In this document: piece by piece, positions 36,701-48,026 of the stretch
How the letters are laid out: each line of letters opens with the position of its first letter
Numbering within the stretch: the first letter of the stretch is position 1
Origin: JAWKHR01 sp041394725
GTDB lineage: Bacteria; Acidobacteriota; Vicinamibacteria; Vicinamibacterales; SCN-69-37
Length of the DNA: 64,000 nucleotides
Direction of reading: 5' to 3'
NCBI GenBank assembly: GCA_041394725.1
Contig: JAWKHR010000008.1
Span: forward strand, 130,087 to 194,086
Translations under genes and position numbers: made by a program
Notes under the pieces: generated by a model
Database searches by the model: none
Seen by the model: only the letters and a program-made list of their open reading frames with translations
Told to the model about the DNA's origin: nothing

Positions 36701-36900
36701 TCGGCGGCTTAGACGACGGAGGCGGTGGCGAAGTTGATGCGCCCGCCGTGTCCGCCGCTGACGAAACACCCGCCCGGCGGGACGGAACGACGGGCCGGCC
36801 GCGCGAGCGGGTGACGCGGCAGGATGGAAAAAGTTCGGCACGATCCGTGACGCGCCGGGCCCGCGGGACGACCCCGCGGCGGTGGTAACGTGAGGGCGCC

Positions 36901-39900
36901 ATGATCCGCGCCTTCCGCGTCGTTCGCCTCTCTTGCACGGTTTTCGCCGGCCTGGCGCTCGTCGTCGCGACGTCGCGCGTCGATTCGCGCGCGGCCGCGC
37001 CCGGGGACGCCGCCGTCCAGGGGGCCGCGGCCCCCGCGTATGCCTTCGCCGAGCCGGGCATCTCGCCCGACGGCCGCGAGATCGCGTTCGTGTCGGGCGG
37101 CGACATCTGGGTCGTGCCCGCCGCCGGCGGCGACGCGCACCTGCTCGTCGCCGATGCCGCGAACGATCGGCGGCCGCTCTACGCGCCCGACGGCACGGCA
37201 CTCGCGTTCGTCTCCGATCGCACCGGCGGCGGCGACATCTACGTCCTGACGTTCGCCTCCGGCGTCGTCCATCGGGTGACGTGGGACGACGGCCTCGAGC
37301 AGCTGGACGGCTGGTCGAGGGACGGGCGCTGGATCTACTTCAGCTCGAACATTCACGACATCGCCGGCATGAACGACGTGTGGCGGGTGCCGGCGGCGGG
37401 AGGCACGCCGATGCCGGTCAGCGCGGACCGCTACGTGAACGAGTTCGGCGCCGCGCCGGCGCCCGACGGCCGCCACGTCGCGCTCGTCGCGCGCGGCATC
37501 TCGTCGTCGCAATGGTGGCGGCGGGGAGCAGCCACATCGACCAGTCGGAGCTGTGGATGCTCGACCTCGAGGCGCCGCCCGACCGGGCGTACGCGCCGCT
37601 CCTCTCGCGCGCGGCGCGGCACGGCTGGCCGATGTGGGCCGGCGACGGGCGCTCGCTCTTCTTCGTCTCCGACGCCGGCGGCCCGGAGAACCTGTGGGCG
37701 CTGCCGGTGACCGATTCGGGCGCGGGCGCGCCGCGTCGCGTGACGGCGTTCACCAGTGGCCGCCTCCTGTGGCCGTCGGCCACGCGCGACGCCGGCACGA
37801 TCGCGTTCGAGCGTGACTTCGGCGTCTGGACGCTCGACACCGCCACCGGTCGCGCATCGGCCGTGCCAATCGTCCGGCGCGGCGCCGCGTCGAGCCCGGT
37901 GCCGGAACGCGTGCGGCGCACGTCGCAGTTCCGTGACCTCGCGCTCTCGCCCGACGGGAAGAAGGTCGCCTTCGTCGTGCGCGGTGACGTGTTCGCGGCG
38001 TCGGCGAAGGACGGCGGCGAGGCTGCGCGGGTGACCGACACGGCGGCGATCGAATCGCAGCCGGTCTGGGCGCCCGACTCGCGTCGGCTCGCCTTCGTCG
38101 CCGCGCACGACGAGGGCCAGCAGATCAGGCTGCACGACTTCGGCAGCGGCGAGACCGTCTCGCTCACCCCGGGCGACGCGGTGGACCTGTCGCCGGTCTT
38201 CTCGCCGGACGGGAAGACGCTGGCGTTCCTGCGCGATCGCCGCGAACTGCGCGTGATCGATCTCGCGTCGCATGCGGAGACCCGGCTCGCGACCGGCACG
38301 TTCGCCGACACGATCGACAGCCCGCGGCCCGCGTGGTCGCCCGACGGGCGCTGGATCGCGACGTTCTTCATCGGCGACAAGGGCTTCACCAACGTGGAGC
38401 TCGTGCCGGCCGGGGGCGGCGTGGCGCGCCCGATCAGCTACCTCGCCAACGTCTTCACGAACCGGCTCGCGTGGAGTCCCGACGGCACCGCCGTCTTCTT
38501 CGACACCGGGCAGCGCACCGAGTCCGGCCAGCTCGCGCGGGTGGACCTGACGCTGCGGACGCCGAAGTTCCGCGAGGACCTGTTCCGCGACCTGTTCACG
38601 GCGCCGACGCAGAATCCGCCTCCGGCCACGCCCGCGACGCCCGCGACGAAGCCTGCCGAGCCGCCGGCTCCGACGGCCACGACGGGCGAGAAGCCCGGCG
38701 CGCCGGCGGCGGGTGCGGCGAAGACGTCCGAGCCGGTGGAGCCGGTGTTCGAAAACATCCACGAGCGGCTGTCGCTCCTGCCACTCGGCCTGGACGTCGG
38801 CGAGGTCGTCGTCAGTCCCGACGGGAAGACGGCGGTCGTGGTCGCGCAGGCCGCCGGCCAGGCGAACCTCTACGCGTGGTCGCTCGACGAGCTGGCCACG
38901 TCACGGCCGGTCGCGCGGCAGCTCACGACCACCGCGGGTGGGAAGGCGGATCCGCAGTTCAGCCCGGACGGCAAGGAGGTCTACTACCTCGATGCCGGCC
39001 GGATCCAGATCGCGTCGGTCGAGCGCCGCGAGTCACGGCCGCTGGCCGTCACGGCCGAGCTGACGGAGGACTTCGCGCGCGACCGCCTGCCGCTCTTCAC
39101 GCAGGCCTGGACGCTGATGCGCGACAACTTCTTCGATCCCGGCTTCAACGGCGTGGACTGGACGGCGTCGCGGGCGCACTATGCGCCCTACGCCGCCGCG
39201 GCCGCGACCGCCGACGAGCTGCGGCGCATCATCAGCCTGATGATCGGCGACCTCGACGCGTCGCACCTCGGCGTCTCGGGCGGCAGCACGCCGGCGGCCA
39301 TCGGACACCTGGGGCTCGACTTCGATCGGGCGGCCCGCGAGGCCTCGGGCCGGCTGCAGGTGACGGGCGTGGTGCCGCTCGGCCCCGCCGCGCTCACCCG
39401 CGAGATTGTGCCGGGCGACGTGCTGGCGGCCGTCGACGGCCGGCCGATCGGGCCGGCCGACAACCTGGACGAGCGGCTCGACGGCACGATCGACAAGCGC
39501 GTCGTCCTGACGTTCGCCGCGCGTACGGGGGACGGGACCCGGGACGTCGTGGTGCGGCCGGTGTCCGCGTCCACGGAGAAGAACCTGCGCTACCGCTGGT
39601 GGGTGGAGACGAACCGCGAGGCGGTGCGCAAGAAGAGCGGCGGCCGGCTGGGCTACGTGCACATGATCAACATGAGCGCCGCGGCGATGGACCAGCTCGT
39701 CATCGACCTCGACACCCGCAACCACGCGGCGGACGGCGTGGTGGTGGACCTCCGCAACAACAACGGCGGGTTCGTCAACGCCTACGCGCTCGACGTCTTC
39801 GCGCGCCGGCCGTACCTGCGGATGTCCACGCGCGTGATTCCCGAATCGCCGGCGCGCACGATCCTCGGCCAGCGCGCGCTCGAGCGGCCGACCGTGCTCG

Positions 39901-40256
39901 TGACGAATCGTCATTCCCTGTCGGACGCCGAGGACTTCACCGAGGGCTACCGCGCGCTGAAGCTCGGATCGGTGGTGGGGGAGCCGACGGCCGGGTGGAT
40001 CATCTACACGTGGAACGTCTCGCTCTTCGACGGCACGACGTTCCGCCTGCCGCGCATGCGGATCCGCGGCGCGGACGGCGGGGACATGGAGCACCACCCG
40101 CGCCCGGTGGACGTCGAGGCGCAGAACGCGCTGGGCGAGTCGCTGGTCGGCGCCGACAGCCAGCTCGACGCGGCAATCAAGACGCTCGTCGCGCAGCTCG
40201 GACGCGCCGAGGCCCCGGCACCGGCGCGCCCCGCGCGATCGGGCGGATCGCGCTGA
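36901..40256 (+). pseudogene. tricorn-like S41 peptidase, one frameshift
   Basis: An approximately 1118-codon exported protease of the tricorn core family. A signal peptide is followed by PD40-type beta-propeller blades (FAEPGISPDGREIAFVSGGD, WSRDGRWIYFSS, APDSRRLAFVAAHDEG). A PDZ-like part (VVPLGPAALTREIVPGDVL) and the S41 domain come last, with NNNGGFVNAYALDVFARR and the catalytic Ser region TNRHSLSDAEDFTEGYR. The frame breaks near 37524, where GGCGGCGGGGAGCAGC lacks one G compared with the expected RRGSSHIDQSELW. Everything after is intact, so the gene may well be functional if that base is a sequencing gap. It would degrade peptides in the periplasm. Confidence 0.88.
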
Positions 40257-40268
40257 CGCGGCTCGTCG

Positions 40269-40829
40269 TCAGGACGGGAAGGAGCGGGCGAAGAGGTCCT
40301 CGATGGCCTTCCGGCCGTTCGCCTGGAGCGTGCGCGTGCCCGTGCCCGTGAAGTGCGGGTGCGTGATGACCGGCTGATCGGCGTCGCCGCAGACGACCCA
40401 GCCCGTCCCGGTCCAGCGCTCCCAGACGCCCTTGTTCTGGTCGAAGACGTGGAGCGGCTTGTTGCAGAGCTTCGCGAACTCGGCGCCCCACCCCGTCCCG
40501 CCGCGCACGGTGCCGTCCTCGAGCACGACGCCGATGACGTAGACCTCCTGACCGTGGTTCACCTGGTACCAGAGTGTCTGGAGGATCTTCCGGATGGTGG
40601 CCGCGTCGGTGTAGCGGCGGTGCATCAGCCGCGAGACGTACTCGAGGCTCACGTCGCCCGCCCCGAGCTCCTCGTGGTTGAGCATGCGGATGCCGCGGCT
40701 CCGGCCCATCTTGTGGCCGTCGAACGTGAAGTGCACTTCCTCCACGCCGTGCCGCTCGGCGCACTCGCCGAAGGCCGTCTCGGCGCCCGGGGCGCCACCA
40801 CTGAAGAGGATGCAGTCTGCGGGCTTCAT
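40269..40829 (-). CDS. conserved hypothetical protein, Rossmann/SLOG-like
   Basis: A 186-residue soluble protein. The start ADCILFSGGAPGAETAFGECA resembles the SGGxxGxE-type nucleotide loop of SLOG/YpsA-like Rossmann proteins. Later VLEDGTVRGGTGWGAEFAKL and HVFDQNKGVWERWTGTGW resemble the second glycine loop and tail of the permuted YpsA group. No catalytic residue is certain. It converges with the S41 protease gene, whose stop is 12 bases away. The SLOG assignment is my inference from motif shape only; binding of a nucleotide-like ligand would follow from it. Confidence 0.6.
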   Translation of the reverse strand: MKPADCILFSGGAPGAETAFGECAERHGVEEVHFTFDGHKMGRSRGIRMLNHEELGAGDVSLEYVSRLMHRRYTDAATIRKILQTLWYQVNHGQEVYVIGVVLEDGTVRGGTGWGAEFAKLCNKPLHVFDQNKGVWERWTGTGWVVCGDADQPVITHPHFTGTGTRTLQANGRKAIEDLFARSFPS

Positions 40830-40851
40830 GGCGCCCCATTCTAGTGCCTGG

Positions 40852-41210
40852 GGGACGTGGGGGCGATGGGGACATGGGGACCTCGGGGACATGGGGACAT
40901 TGGAGGACGTGGGGGGACGCGGCGGGCCATGGGGACGTGGGGCGACGGGGACGTGGAGAGCTTTGGATTCCAGAAGGCCGCCGGCGGGGCATCGCAGGGC
41001 ATCAGACCTGGCTCGCGAAGCCATCCTCGTAGAGGGGATCGCAAACGGGTCATGGCGGCGCACCACTGGAACACGGGCCGGGCCCAGTCGCGCGTGATGT
41101 TGCGAAGCGCGAGCCAGATCGGTCGCCGGTCCGCTCTCCCCAGGTCCCCCGTCGCCCCACGTCCCCATGGCCCGCCGCCCTCCCCATGTCCCCATGTCCC
41201 CAAAACGGAG
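40852..41210. repeat. inverted GGGGACATGGGGAC arrays around an IS256 remnant
   Basis: This stretch of the 417-base gap between genes has a left array of GGGGACATGG/GGGGACGTGG words (about 40852-40961) and its inverse at 41133-41210. The inner ends match best: GGCGGGCCATGGGGACGTGG then GGCGACGGGG (40921-40950) is repeated inverted at 41147-41176. The 170-base middle holds the transposase remnant. Confidence 0.7.
41002..41121 (-). pseudogene. IS256-family transposase, C-terminal remnant
   Basis: Minus-strand translation gives IWLALRNITRDWARPVFQW, the conserved C-terminal segment of IS256/mutator transposases, followed by CAAMTR. It continues as FAI and then YEDGFASQV with stop at 41002, each in another frame, so at least two bases are lost. 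Only the last 40 or so residues survive. It is a fossil of an insertion sequence. Confidence 0.65.
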
Positions 41211-41246
41211 GCCTTCCCCTGTCTTCCTCTCGCCCCGCGTCCTCCA

Positions 41247-42311
41247 CTACTCCCCACGGCCTCCACGCCCGAGGGAGACGGGCGGCACCCGCTCGTCGGT
41301 GCGCCGGTCGTCGGGGTCGAAGGTCAGGGCGGGCTCGTAGACGGCGCAGCCGCGCTTGAACTCGTCGAGGATCGCGTCGGCGAGGCTCGTCGGCGCGAGG
41401 ACGCGCACACTGGCGCCGAAGCCGAGGATCCAGCTCCGCAGGGCCCAGTCGTTCGACACCTCGAGGGTCATCCGCAGCGCGCCGTCCGGCCGTTCCTCGA
41501 TCCGCTGGGAGTCGTGCCACACGCGGTTGCGCACGTAGGGCGCGAGGCGCGCCTCGAACTCCAGCTCGACGTGCTCGGGCGCCGCCCAGAAGACGCCCAT
41601 CGACTGGCCGAACAGATCCGCCGGCAGCTCGCGCGACCGCCGGAACGTCGCCGCGCCGAGGGTCAGGCGCTCGATCCGATCGACCGCGAAGGTGCGGAAC
41701 TCGTCGTAGGCCGGGACCCACGCCACCAGGTACACGCCGCCGTGCGCCAGCGCCAGGCGGTACGGCTGGACGTCGTAGCCCTTGGCGCGGTTGCTGCGCG
41801 CCGAGAAGTACTTCATCTGGATCTCGCGACGGTCGCGGACCGCGTCGAGCAGCTGGCGGGTGATCTCGACGAGGCGGCCGGAGTCCTGGCGGGCGCGGGG
41901 ACCGGCCTTGGCGGAGATGACCTGCGGCAGCGTCGACAGGAACTCCTTCATCCGCGGGTTGAGCGACCGCTCGATCTTCTCGAACGCCGCGGAGAGCTCG
42001 GCGGCCAGCGGCCAGCCCGACAGCGCGTCCACCAGCGCGCGGCTGAGGTACAGCGCGGCCACGTCGGCGACCGAGAGGCCCTCGCGCACGCTCTGGAACG
42101 GGCTGCCGTCGAGCTTCCACCGCTTGGTCTCGTGTCCCTCGCCCTCGTCGTAGATCGCGAAGCCGGCTTCCTGCAGCGCCTGCAGGTCGCGGCGGATCGT
42201 CCGCGTGGAGACGCCCGCGCTTCCCGCGAGGTCGTGGATCGTGACGCCCGTCCGGCGGGATTCGATCTCCCGCAGGATCTGCCACTGGCGGATGACTTCG
42301 GCGTTACGCAT
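41247..42311 (-). CDS. WYL-domain transcriptional regulator
   Basis: A 354-residue regulator. An N-terminal HTH (residues about 1-60) reads IRQWQILREIESRRTGVTIH and ASTRTIRRDLQAL-like recognition helix (VSTRTIRRDLQALQEAGF). The WYL domain spans about 140-225, with the ligand-loop residues in YDVQPYRLALAHGGVYLVAW. A C-terminal WCX-like part has VRNRVWHDSQRIEERPDGAL. WYL proteins bind nucleic-acid or nucleotide ligands and often control DNA repair or phage defence genes. No defence genes are adjacent; the ATG overlaps the end of the TMEM175-like gene by 8 bases, so the two share a message. Confidence 0.9.
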   Translation of the reverse strand: MRNAEVIRQWQILREIESRRTGVTIHDLAGSAGVSTRTIRRDLQALQEAGFAIYDEGEGHETKRWKLDGSPFQSVREGLSVADVAALYLSRALVDALSGWPLAAELSAAFEKIERSLNPRMKEFLSTLPQVISAKAGPRARQDSGRLVEITRQLLDAVRDRREIQMKYFSARSNRAKGYDVQPYRLALAHGGVYLVAWVPAYDEFRTFAVDRIERLTLGAATFRRSRELPADLFGQSMGVFWAAPEHVELEFEARLAPYVRNRVWHDSQRIEERPDGALRMTLEVSNDWALRSWILGFGASVRVLAPTSLADAILDEFKRGCAVYEPALTFDPDDRRTDERVPPVSLGRGGRGE

Positions 42312-43149
42312 CCGTGGCCTGCCTCGTCCCGGCGCCCGTGCGTGTGGCCGCGTCTGGCGGACCGGGCGGCGCGGCGGGCGGGCTCGGGTCGGCACCGCCG
42401 GCGACGGCGGCCGCCGTAGGTTCCGCCAGCCCGGCCGAGCGCGATCCATCCGCCGTGCCCGGATCCGGCGCCTCCGCCGTCGCCGCGCGCAGCGCGTGAA
42501 CGGCGCGGCCCTGCTGGTAGCCGTTGAGGCCGTGCAGGGGGCCCATCAGGATGTACAGCATGCCGGCGATCGGCGCGCGCATCGGGTCGACGAGCACGAC
42601 GGCGATCGACGCCAGGCCGAGGCTCAGGCTGATCAGGTGCGCGCGCGCCTCGTACCGCAGGATGACCTCGTCCTCCGGATCGAGCGCGAGGCGCGCCCGC
42701 CGCCGCCAGGCGTGCCGGTAGAGTAGGAGGAACGTCCCGAAGATCAGCACGACGCCCGAGCTGTAGAGCAGCATCACCATCCGCGCGTCCGCGATCGTGC
42801 CGAACGTATCGGTCGGCGCGTCGTGGAAGACGAACTGCCCGAAGAGCGCGGTGGTGATGAACTTGAGCGGGTAGACGTAGAACAGCACGACGAACAGCAG
42901 CACCGCGTTGAGGAACACCGTCCACGGGTCCTGCAGGCCGTAGCGGCGGAAGTAGAAGTTGTGCTGGTACCAGATCCAGCACACCATCGCGAACGTCACC
43001 GCGAAGGGGACGAACCCCTGGGCGAGGACCCGCAGCTCGGCCACCGATCGCGGCGTTTCGAGGCTGACGACGAGCAGGGTCAGCGCGAATCCGAAGACGG
43101 CGTCGCTAAACCCCTCCAGACGCGTGACTTCGTGAGTTCTCCCCGGCAT
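42304..43149 (-). CDS. TMEM175-family potassium channel (DUF1211)
   Basis: A 281-residue membrane protein. The family signature RLEGFSDAVFGFALTLLVV (R-x3-FSDAVF, residues 10-28) is at the N-terminus, followed by five further hydrophobic segments. Bacterial TMEM175 proteins form leaky K+ channels whose pore is lined by large hydrophobic residues of the first helix, as here. The C-terminal 55 residues are Pro/Ala/Gly-rich and probably disordered. It is first in a two-gene unit with the WYL regulator, which it overlaps. Confidence 0.85.
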   Translation of the reverse strand: MPGRTHEVTRLEGFSDAVFGFALTLLVVSLETPRSVAELRVLAQGFVPFAVTFAMVCWIWYQHNFYFRRYGLQDPWTVFLNAVLLFVVLFYVYPLKFITTALFGQFVFHDAPTDTFGTIADARMVMLLYSSGVVLIFGTFLLLYRHAWRRRARLALDPEDEVILRYEARAHLISLSLGLASIAVVLVDPMRAPIAGMLYILMGPLHGLNGYQQGRAVHALRAATAEAPDPGTADGSRSAGLAEPTAAAVAGGADPSPPAAPPGPPDAATRTGAGTRQATDA

Positions 43150-43227
43150 CGGGCGGATTGTACAGGAGTCCCGCCTCCGGCCGGTGACACCCCGTGGCGC
43201 CGGGCGGCATCAGTGTGAGTGCGGGGT

Positions 43228-43245
43228 TTGGAAGGCTTCTTGCAC
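43228..43245 (+). promoter_or_regulatory. candidate sigma-54 (-24/-12) promoter
   Basis: TTGGAAGGCTTCTTGCAC has GG at 43230-43231 and GC at 43242-43243, the exact ten-base gap of sigma-54 promoters, and agrees with TGGCAC-N5-TTGC at most positions. It points to the small ORF at 43321. No enhancer or sigma-54 activator gene is in the window. Confidence 0.4.
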
Positions 43246-43320
43246 TTACCGGGACATCGGGGGCAACGTGACCCCGGCTGTCACACCCGCCGGCTACGCT
43301 CGGTTTCGAGGGGGATTCAC

Positions 43321-43512
43321 ATGGATCGCTTCGATGGAACCGCCGCCCGCCAGCTCGACCTGATCGACGACGTGACCGTCCCGCGGTCGCGGCAGCCCCG
43401 CCGGCGCGTGCGCCTGCAGCTGCTGCGCCGGGACGTCTATGCGGAGCTGGAGCGGCGGCGACGCCGCGCCCAGATTCAGGCGCGGCATCTGCTCGACCGC
43501 ACGAACGACTGA
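43321..43512 (+). CDS. 63-residue basic protein, unknown
   Basis: MDRFDGTAARQLDLIDDV opens a small protein whose second half is very Arg-rich and helical (LQLLRRDVYAELERRRRRAQ, ending HLLDRTND). The ATG follows GAGGGGGA at a fair ribosome-site distance (6 bases). A possible sigma-54 promoter lies about 80 bases upstream. I know no family. Its own upstream region and ribosome site argue that it is real, but compositional bias in this GC-rich DNA could also produce such an ORF. Confidence 0.45.
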   Translation: MDRFDGTAARQLDLIDDVTVPRSRQPRRRVRLQLLRRDVYAELERRRRRAQIQARHLLDRTND

Positions 43513-43523
43513 GGCTCGTCCCC

Positions 43524-44942
<1,419 letters not shown>

Positions 44943-45212
44943 GCCGTGATCCTCCCGGCCGGGCCGTGCCCGGCGGCTCGACAATTCTGCCACGTCCCGC
45001 GTGCAACGCCGGGCAATTCCCCGGGCCGAATCCGCGAAAGATCGCGAAAGATCCGGAGGCCGCCAACGCCGGCGCCGCGGCACCTGCCGGAAACCCGGCG
45101 GTCCCGCGCGCCGAATCGGGAAGCGGCGCGAGGAATCGCGCGGGGCCGTGCAGGGCGCGTGGCGGCGGGCGCCGACGTCGCCTTGCCGGTGCGGGGCGCG
45201 CCGGCGTGACGG
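44943..45212. other. intergenic region without gene
   Basis: This 270-base GC-rich stretch holds the glutamate dehydrogenase promoter side. GCGAAAGATC occurs twice in succession near 45027-45047. I see no RNA gene or credible ORF in it. Confidence 0.4.
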
Positions 45213-47975
45213 CTACGGCCGCGGGGCCCGGCGGCGCCGGTCCTCGGCCTGGAGCCCGGCGACCGCGTCGCGGAGCGCCGTCGTGCCGCGCTCGTATTCG
45301 CCCCGCGCCACCCTCATCGGCGGCCCGAAGCGCAGCGTGATGCCCCGCCGCCACGCCGAGGCGAGCGCGCGCCACTGGAACGGCCGCCCGCGCGGCCAGA
45401 TTTCGAACAGCCCGTCGATGGCGACGGGCACGATCGGCGCGCCGAGGTGGGCGGAGAGGATGGCCGCGCCCTTGCGGAACGCCTTGAGCTCGCCGTCAAT
45501 CGACCGCTCGCCCTCCGGGAACAGGATGAGGACCCGGCCGAGCCGCAGTCCCGCCGCGCCGGCGCGCATCGCGCTGACCAGGTTGGCGTCCGGATCCACC
45601 GGGATGATGTTGACGAGCCGCGCGAGGCGGCGCATGAGCGGCGTCTCGAAGTACTCGGCCGCGCCGACGAAGAAGAGCCGCCGGAGGAGCCGGAACGGCA
45701 GGGCGCCCGCGAGCAGGAAGCCGTCCAGGTAGGCCTGGTGGTTCGGGCAGATGAGGCACGGGCCCTCGCGCGGCAGGTGTTCGCGCCCCGCGACCCGGAC
45801 GCCGCAGAGCACCGTCGCGGCCAGCCGGACGGCGCCGATCAGGACGAAGGCGAACGCGGCAAAAGCCGTCTTCGGATGGCGGAGCGGCTCGATGAGCGCC
45901 GAATCGGGCGCCTGGTCCAGCACCGCGTCCCAGGTGGCCGCCGGGTCGGCGGCCGCCGCCGCTCCCGCGGCCTCGCCCGCGCCGGCCTCGCCGCCCGCCG
46001 CCTCCGCCGCGGGCGCGGCGGCCATCGCGGCATCCACGAGCTGGCGCACCGTGAAGATCGTCTGACGCGTGGCGGCATCCACGCGGGTGCCGCGCTGCTG
46101 TTCCACGAAAGTCAGCAGCTCGATGCGTTCCATCGAATCCAGGCCGAGGTCCAGCTCGAGGTTCGCGTCCGGCGGCAGCCCGGGCCGCGACAGGCGCGCC
46201 GCGATCGCCTCGACCAGGCCGCCGCGGTCCGCCTCCGACAGCCACTCGCGTTCGGCCTCGCTCAGCGGACGCGTGGCCGCGTCGACGCGTGCCGTCTCCG
46301 CGAGCCGCTTCACGCGGCGCTCGACCTCGTGCCGCCGGATCTTGCCGGTGGTGGTCCGCGGCAGCGGCTCGAGGCTGATGTCGTAGCTCAGGATGCGCTT
46401 GTGCGCGGGCAGCTGCACCGAGCGCGTCTCGATCTCGAACCGCAGCAGCTCGCGCAGGTTGACGATGCCGCGGCTGCGCATCGCCTCCTCGTCGGGCACG
46501 ATGAGCGCGTGCAGGCGCTCGGCGGCGGGCTCGCCGGGGCGCGTGAGGCCGAGGATGCACAGCTCGCGGATCGTCGGCGCCTGCCGGTAGTGCGCCTCGA
46601 TCTCCTCCGGGTAGAGGTTCTTGCCCGACGCCAGCACGATCACTTCCTTGCGGCGCCCGGTGATGTAGACGCGGCCCTCGGCGTCCAGGTAGCCGAGATC
46701 GCCCGTGTGCAGCCAGCCGTCCTCGAGCGCCTCGGCCGTCGCGTCGGGGCGCCGGTAGTACTCGCGCATCACGATCGCGCCCCGGATCTGGACTTCGCCG
46801 TGCGGGTCGCCGTCCTCGCCGGACTCCGCCGGGCCGATGCGGACCTCGACGCCGGGGAAGGGCTGGCCGACCGACGTGGTGAACCGGTCGCCCGGCCGCA
46901 CGATCGTCGCGCCGCCCGAGGTCTCCGTCAGGCCGTAGGCGTTGAGCAGCGTGAAGCCCATGCCGTAGAGGTCGCGACCGATGGCCGGATCGAACCGGGA
47001 GCCGCCGGTGACGAGGATCCGCATCCGGGGCCCCAGCACCCGGTGGACCCGCGCGAACGCCAGGCGCCCGGGATTCCAGCCGACGTGGTCGCGCAGCCAC
47101 ACGTTGGCCCCGACGAGCGCGCGGAAGAGCGCCCGTCGCCCCGCGCCGCCGCGCGCGACCTCGGCCGACACCCGCTGGTGAATCAGGTAGAAGAACTGCG
47201 GCACGCAGGCGAACACGCTGATGCCCCGCGCCGCCAGCGCCTCGAGCAGCGACGTCGAGCTGACCGTCTCGAGGAAGACCACGCGCGCGCCGACCGCGAG
47301 CGGCAGCAGCAGGTTGGCCATCTGCGCGAGCGCGTGGAACAGCGGCAGCACGCCGAGCACCGCGTCGTCCTCCGTCACCGTCACGACGGCGAGCGCGGAG
47401 GCGCGCTCGGCCTCGAGGTTGGCGTGCGTCAGGACGACGCCCTTCGGGTCGGCGGTGGTGCCGGAGGTGTAGAGCATGACGGCCGGCGCGTCCGCGCCCA
47501 CCTCGGCGATCGCCGTGAGCGGCCGTGCCTCCCGGATGGCCGCTTCCCCCGGTTCGTCACCGCCGTCGCCCCCGCCCGAGAGGCGCGCCACGGCGGCCGG
47601 CGTGCCGGCCGTGCCTTCGCGCGCGGTCGCGAGGTGACGGGTCGAGGCGAAGATCAGGCGCGCGCCGGCGTTCTCGACCACCGTCCGCACCTGGCCGGCC
47701 GAGTAGGCCGTGTCGAGCGGCACCGCCACCGCCCCCAGGCGCAGGATGCCCAGGTAGGCGGCAATCCAGGCCGCGTCGTTTTCCGAGAGGATGGCGACCC
47801 GGTCGCCCGCCGCGAGGCCCCGGCCCGACAGCCACCCGGCGACGCGGGTGGACCGTTCCAGAAGCTCGGCATACCGCACCCGTTCGTCGCCCGTCGCGCG
47901 GGCCACCTCGATGGCGATCCGGTCCGGCCCGCGTTCCGCGGTCTGGGCGATACGGGCGGCAAAGTTGGCGGACAC
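45213..47975 (-). CDS. acyl ligase - acyl carrier protein - acyltransferase fusion
   Basis: A 920-residue three-domain lipid enzyme. The AMP-forming ligase (about 1-520) has YTSGTTADPKGVVLTHAN and NAYGLTETSGGATIV, then HTGDLGYLDAEGRVYITGR. An acyl carrier domain (about 555-650) has the phosphopantetheine Ser in LDLGLDSMERIELL. A PlsC-type acyltransferase (about 705-900) has PNHQAYLDG (HX4D) and FPEGERSIDG. The layout suggests a free fatty acid is activated, parked on the fused ACP and transferred to a lysolipid or glycerol phosphate. It lacks the MFS part of the similar fusion at 13830-17327. The start is GTG with TATAAT only 12-17 bases upstream, so the message may be leaderless. Confidence 0.9.
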   Translation of the reverse strand: MSANFAARIAQTAERGPDRIAIEVARATGDERVRYAELLERSTRVAGWLSGRGLAAGDRVAILSENDAAWIAAYLGILRLGAVAVPLDTAYSAGQVRTVVENAGARLIFASTRHLATAREGTAGTPAAVARLSGGGDGGDEPGEAAIREARPLTAIAEVGADAPAVMLYTSGTTADPKGVVLTHANLEAERASALAVVTVTEDDAVLGVLPLFHALAQMANLLLPLAVGARVVFLETVSSTSLLEALAARGISVFACVPQFFYLIHQRVSAEVARGGAGRRALFRALVGANVWLRDHVGWNPGRLAFARVHRVLGPRMRILVTGGSRFDPAIGRDLYGMGFTLLNAYGLTETSGGATIVRPGDRFTTSVGQPFPGVEVRIGPAESGEDGDPHGEVQIRGAIVMREYYRRPDATAEALEDGWLHTGDLGYLDAEGRVYITGRRKEVIVLASGKNLYPEEIEAHYRQAPTIRELCILGLTRPGEPAAERLHALIVPDEEAMRSRGIVNLRELLRFEIETRSVQLPAHKRILSYDISLEPLPRTTTGKIRRHEVERRVKRLAETARVDAATRPLSEAEREWLSEADRGGLVEAIAARLSRPGLPPDANLELDLGLDSMERIELLTFVEQQRGTRVDAATRQTIFTVRQLVDAAMAAAPAAEAAGGEAGAGEAAGAAAAADPAATWDAVLDQAPDSALIEPLRHPKTAFAAFAFVLIGAVRLAATVLCGVRVAGREHLPREGPCLICPNHQAYLDGFLLAGALPFRLLRRLFFVGAAEYFETPLMRRLARLVNIIPVDPDANLVSAMRAGAAGLRLGRVLILFPEGERSIDGELKAFRKGAAILSAHLGAPIVPVAIDGLFEIWPRGRPFQWRALASAWRRGITLRFGPPMRVARGEYERGTTALRDAVAGLQAEDRRRRAPRP

Positions 47976-48026
47976 GGCGCGGCCCGATTATAGGGGGCCT
48001 GCTAGAATGGACGGCGAGGTGCCCGA

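Noticed and set aside
37501..37530. Two separate genes in place of the S41 peptidase
   Set aside because: The second frame continues the same protein exactly (RRGSSHIDQSELW) once one G is restored, and has no start or ribosome site of its own.
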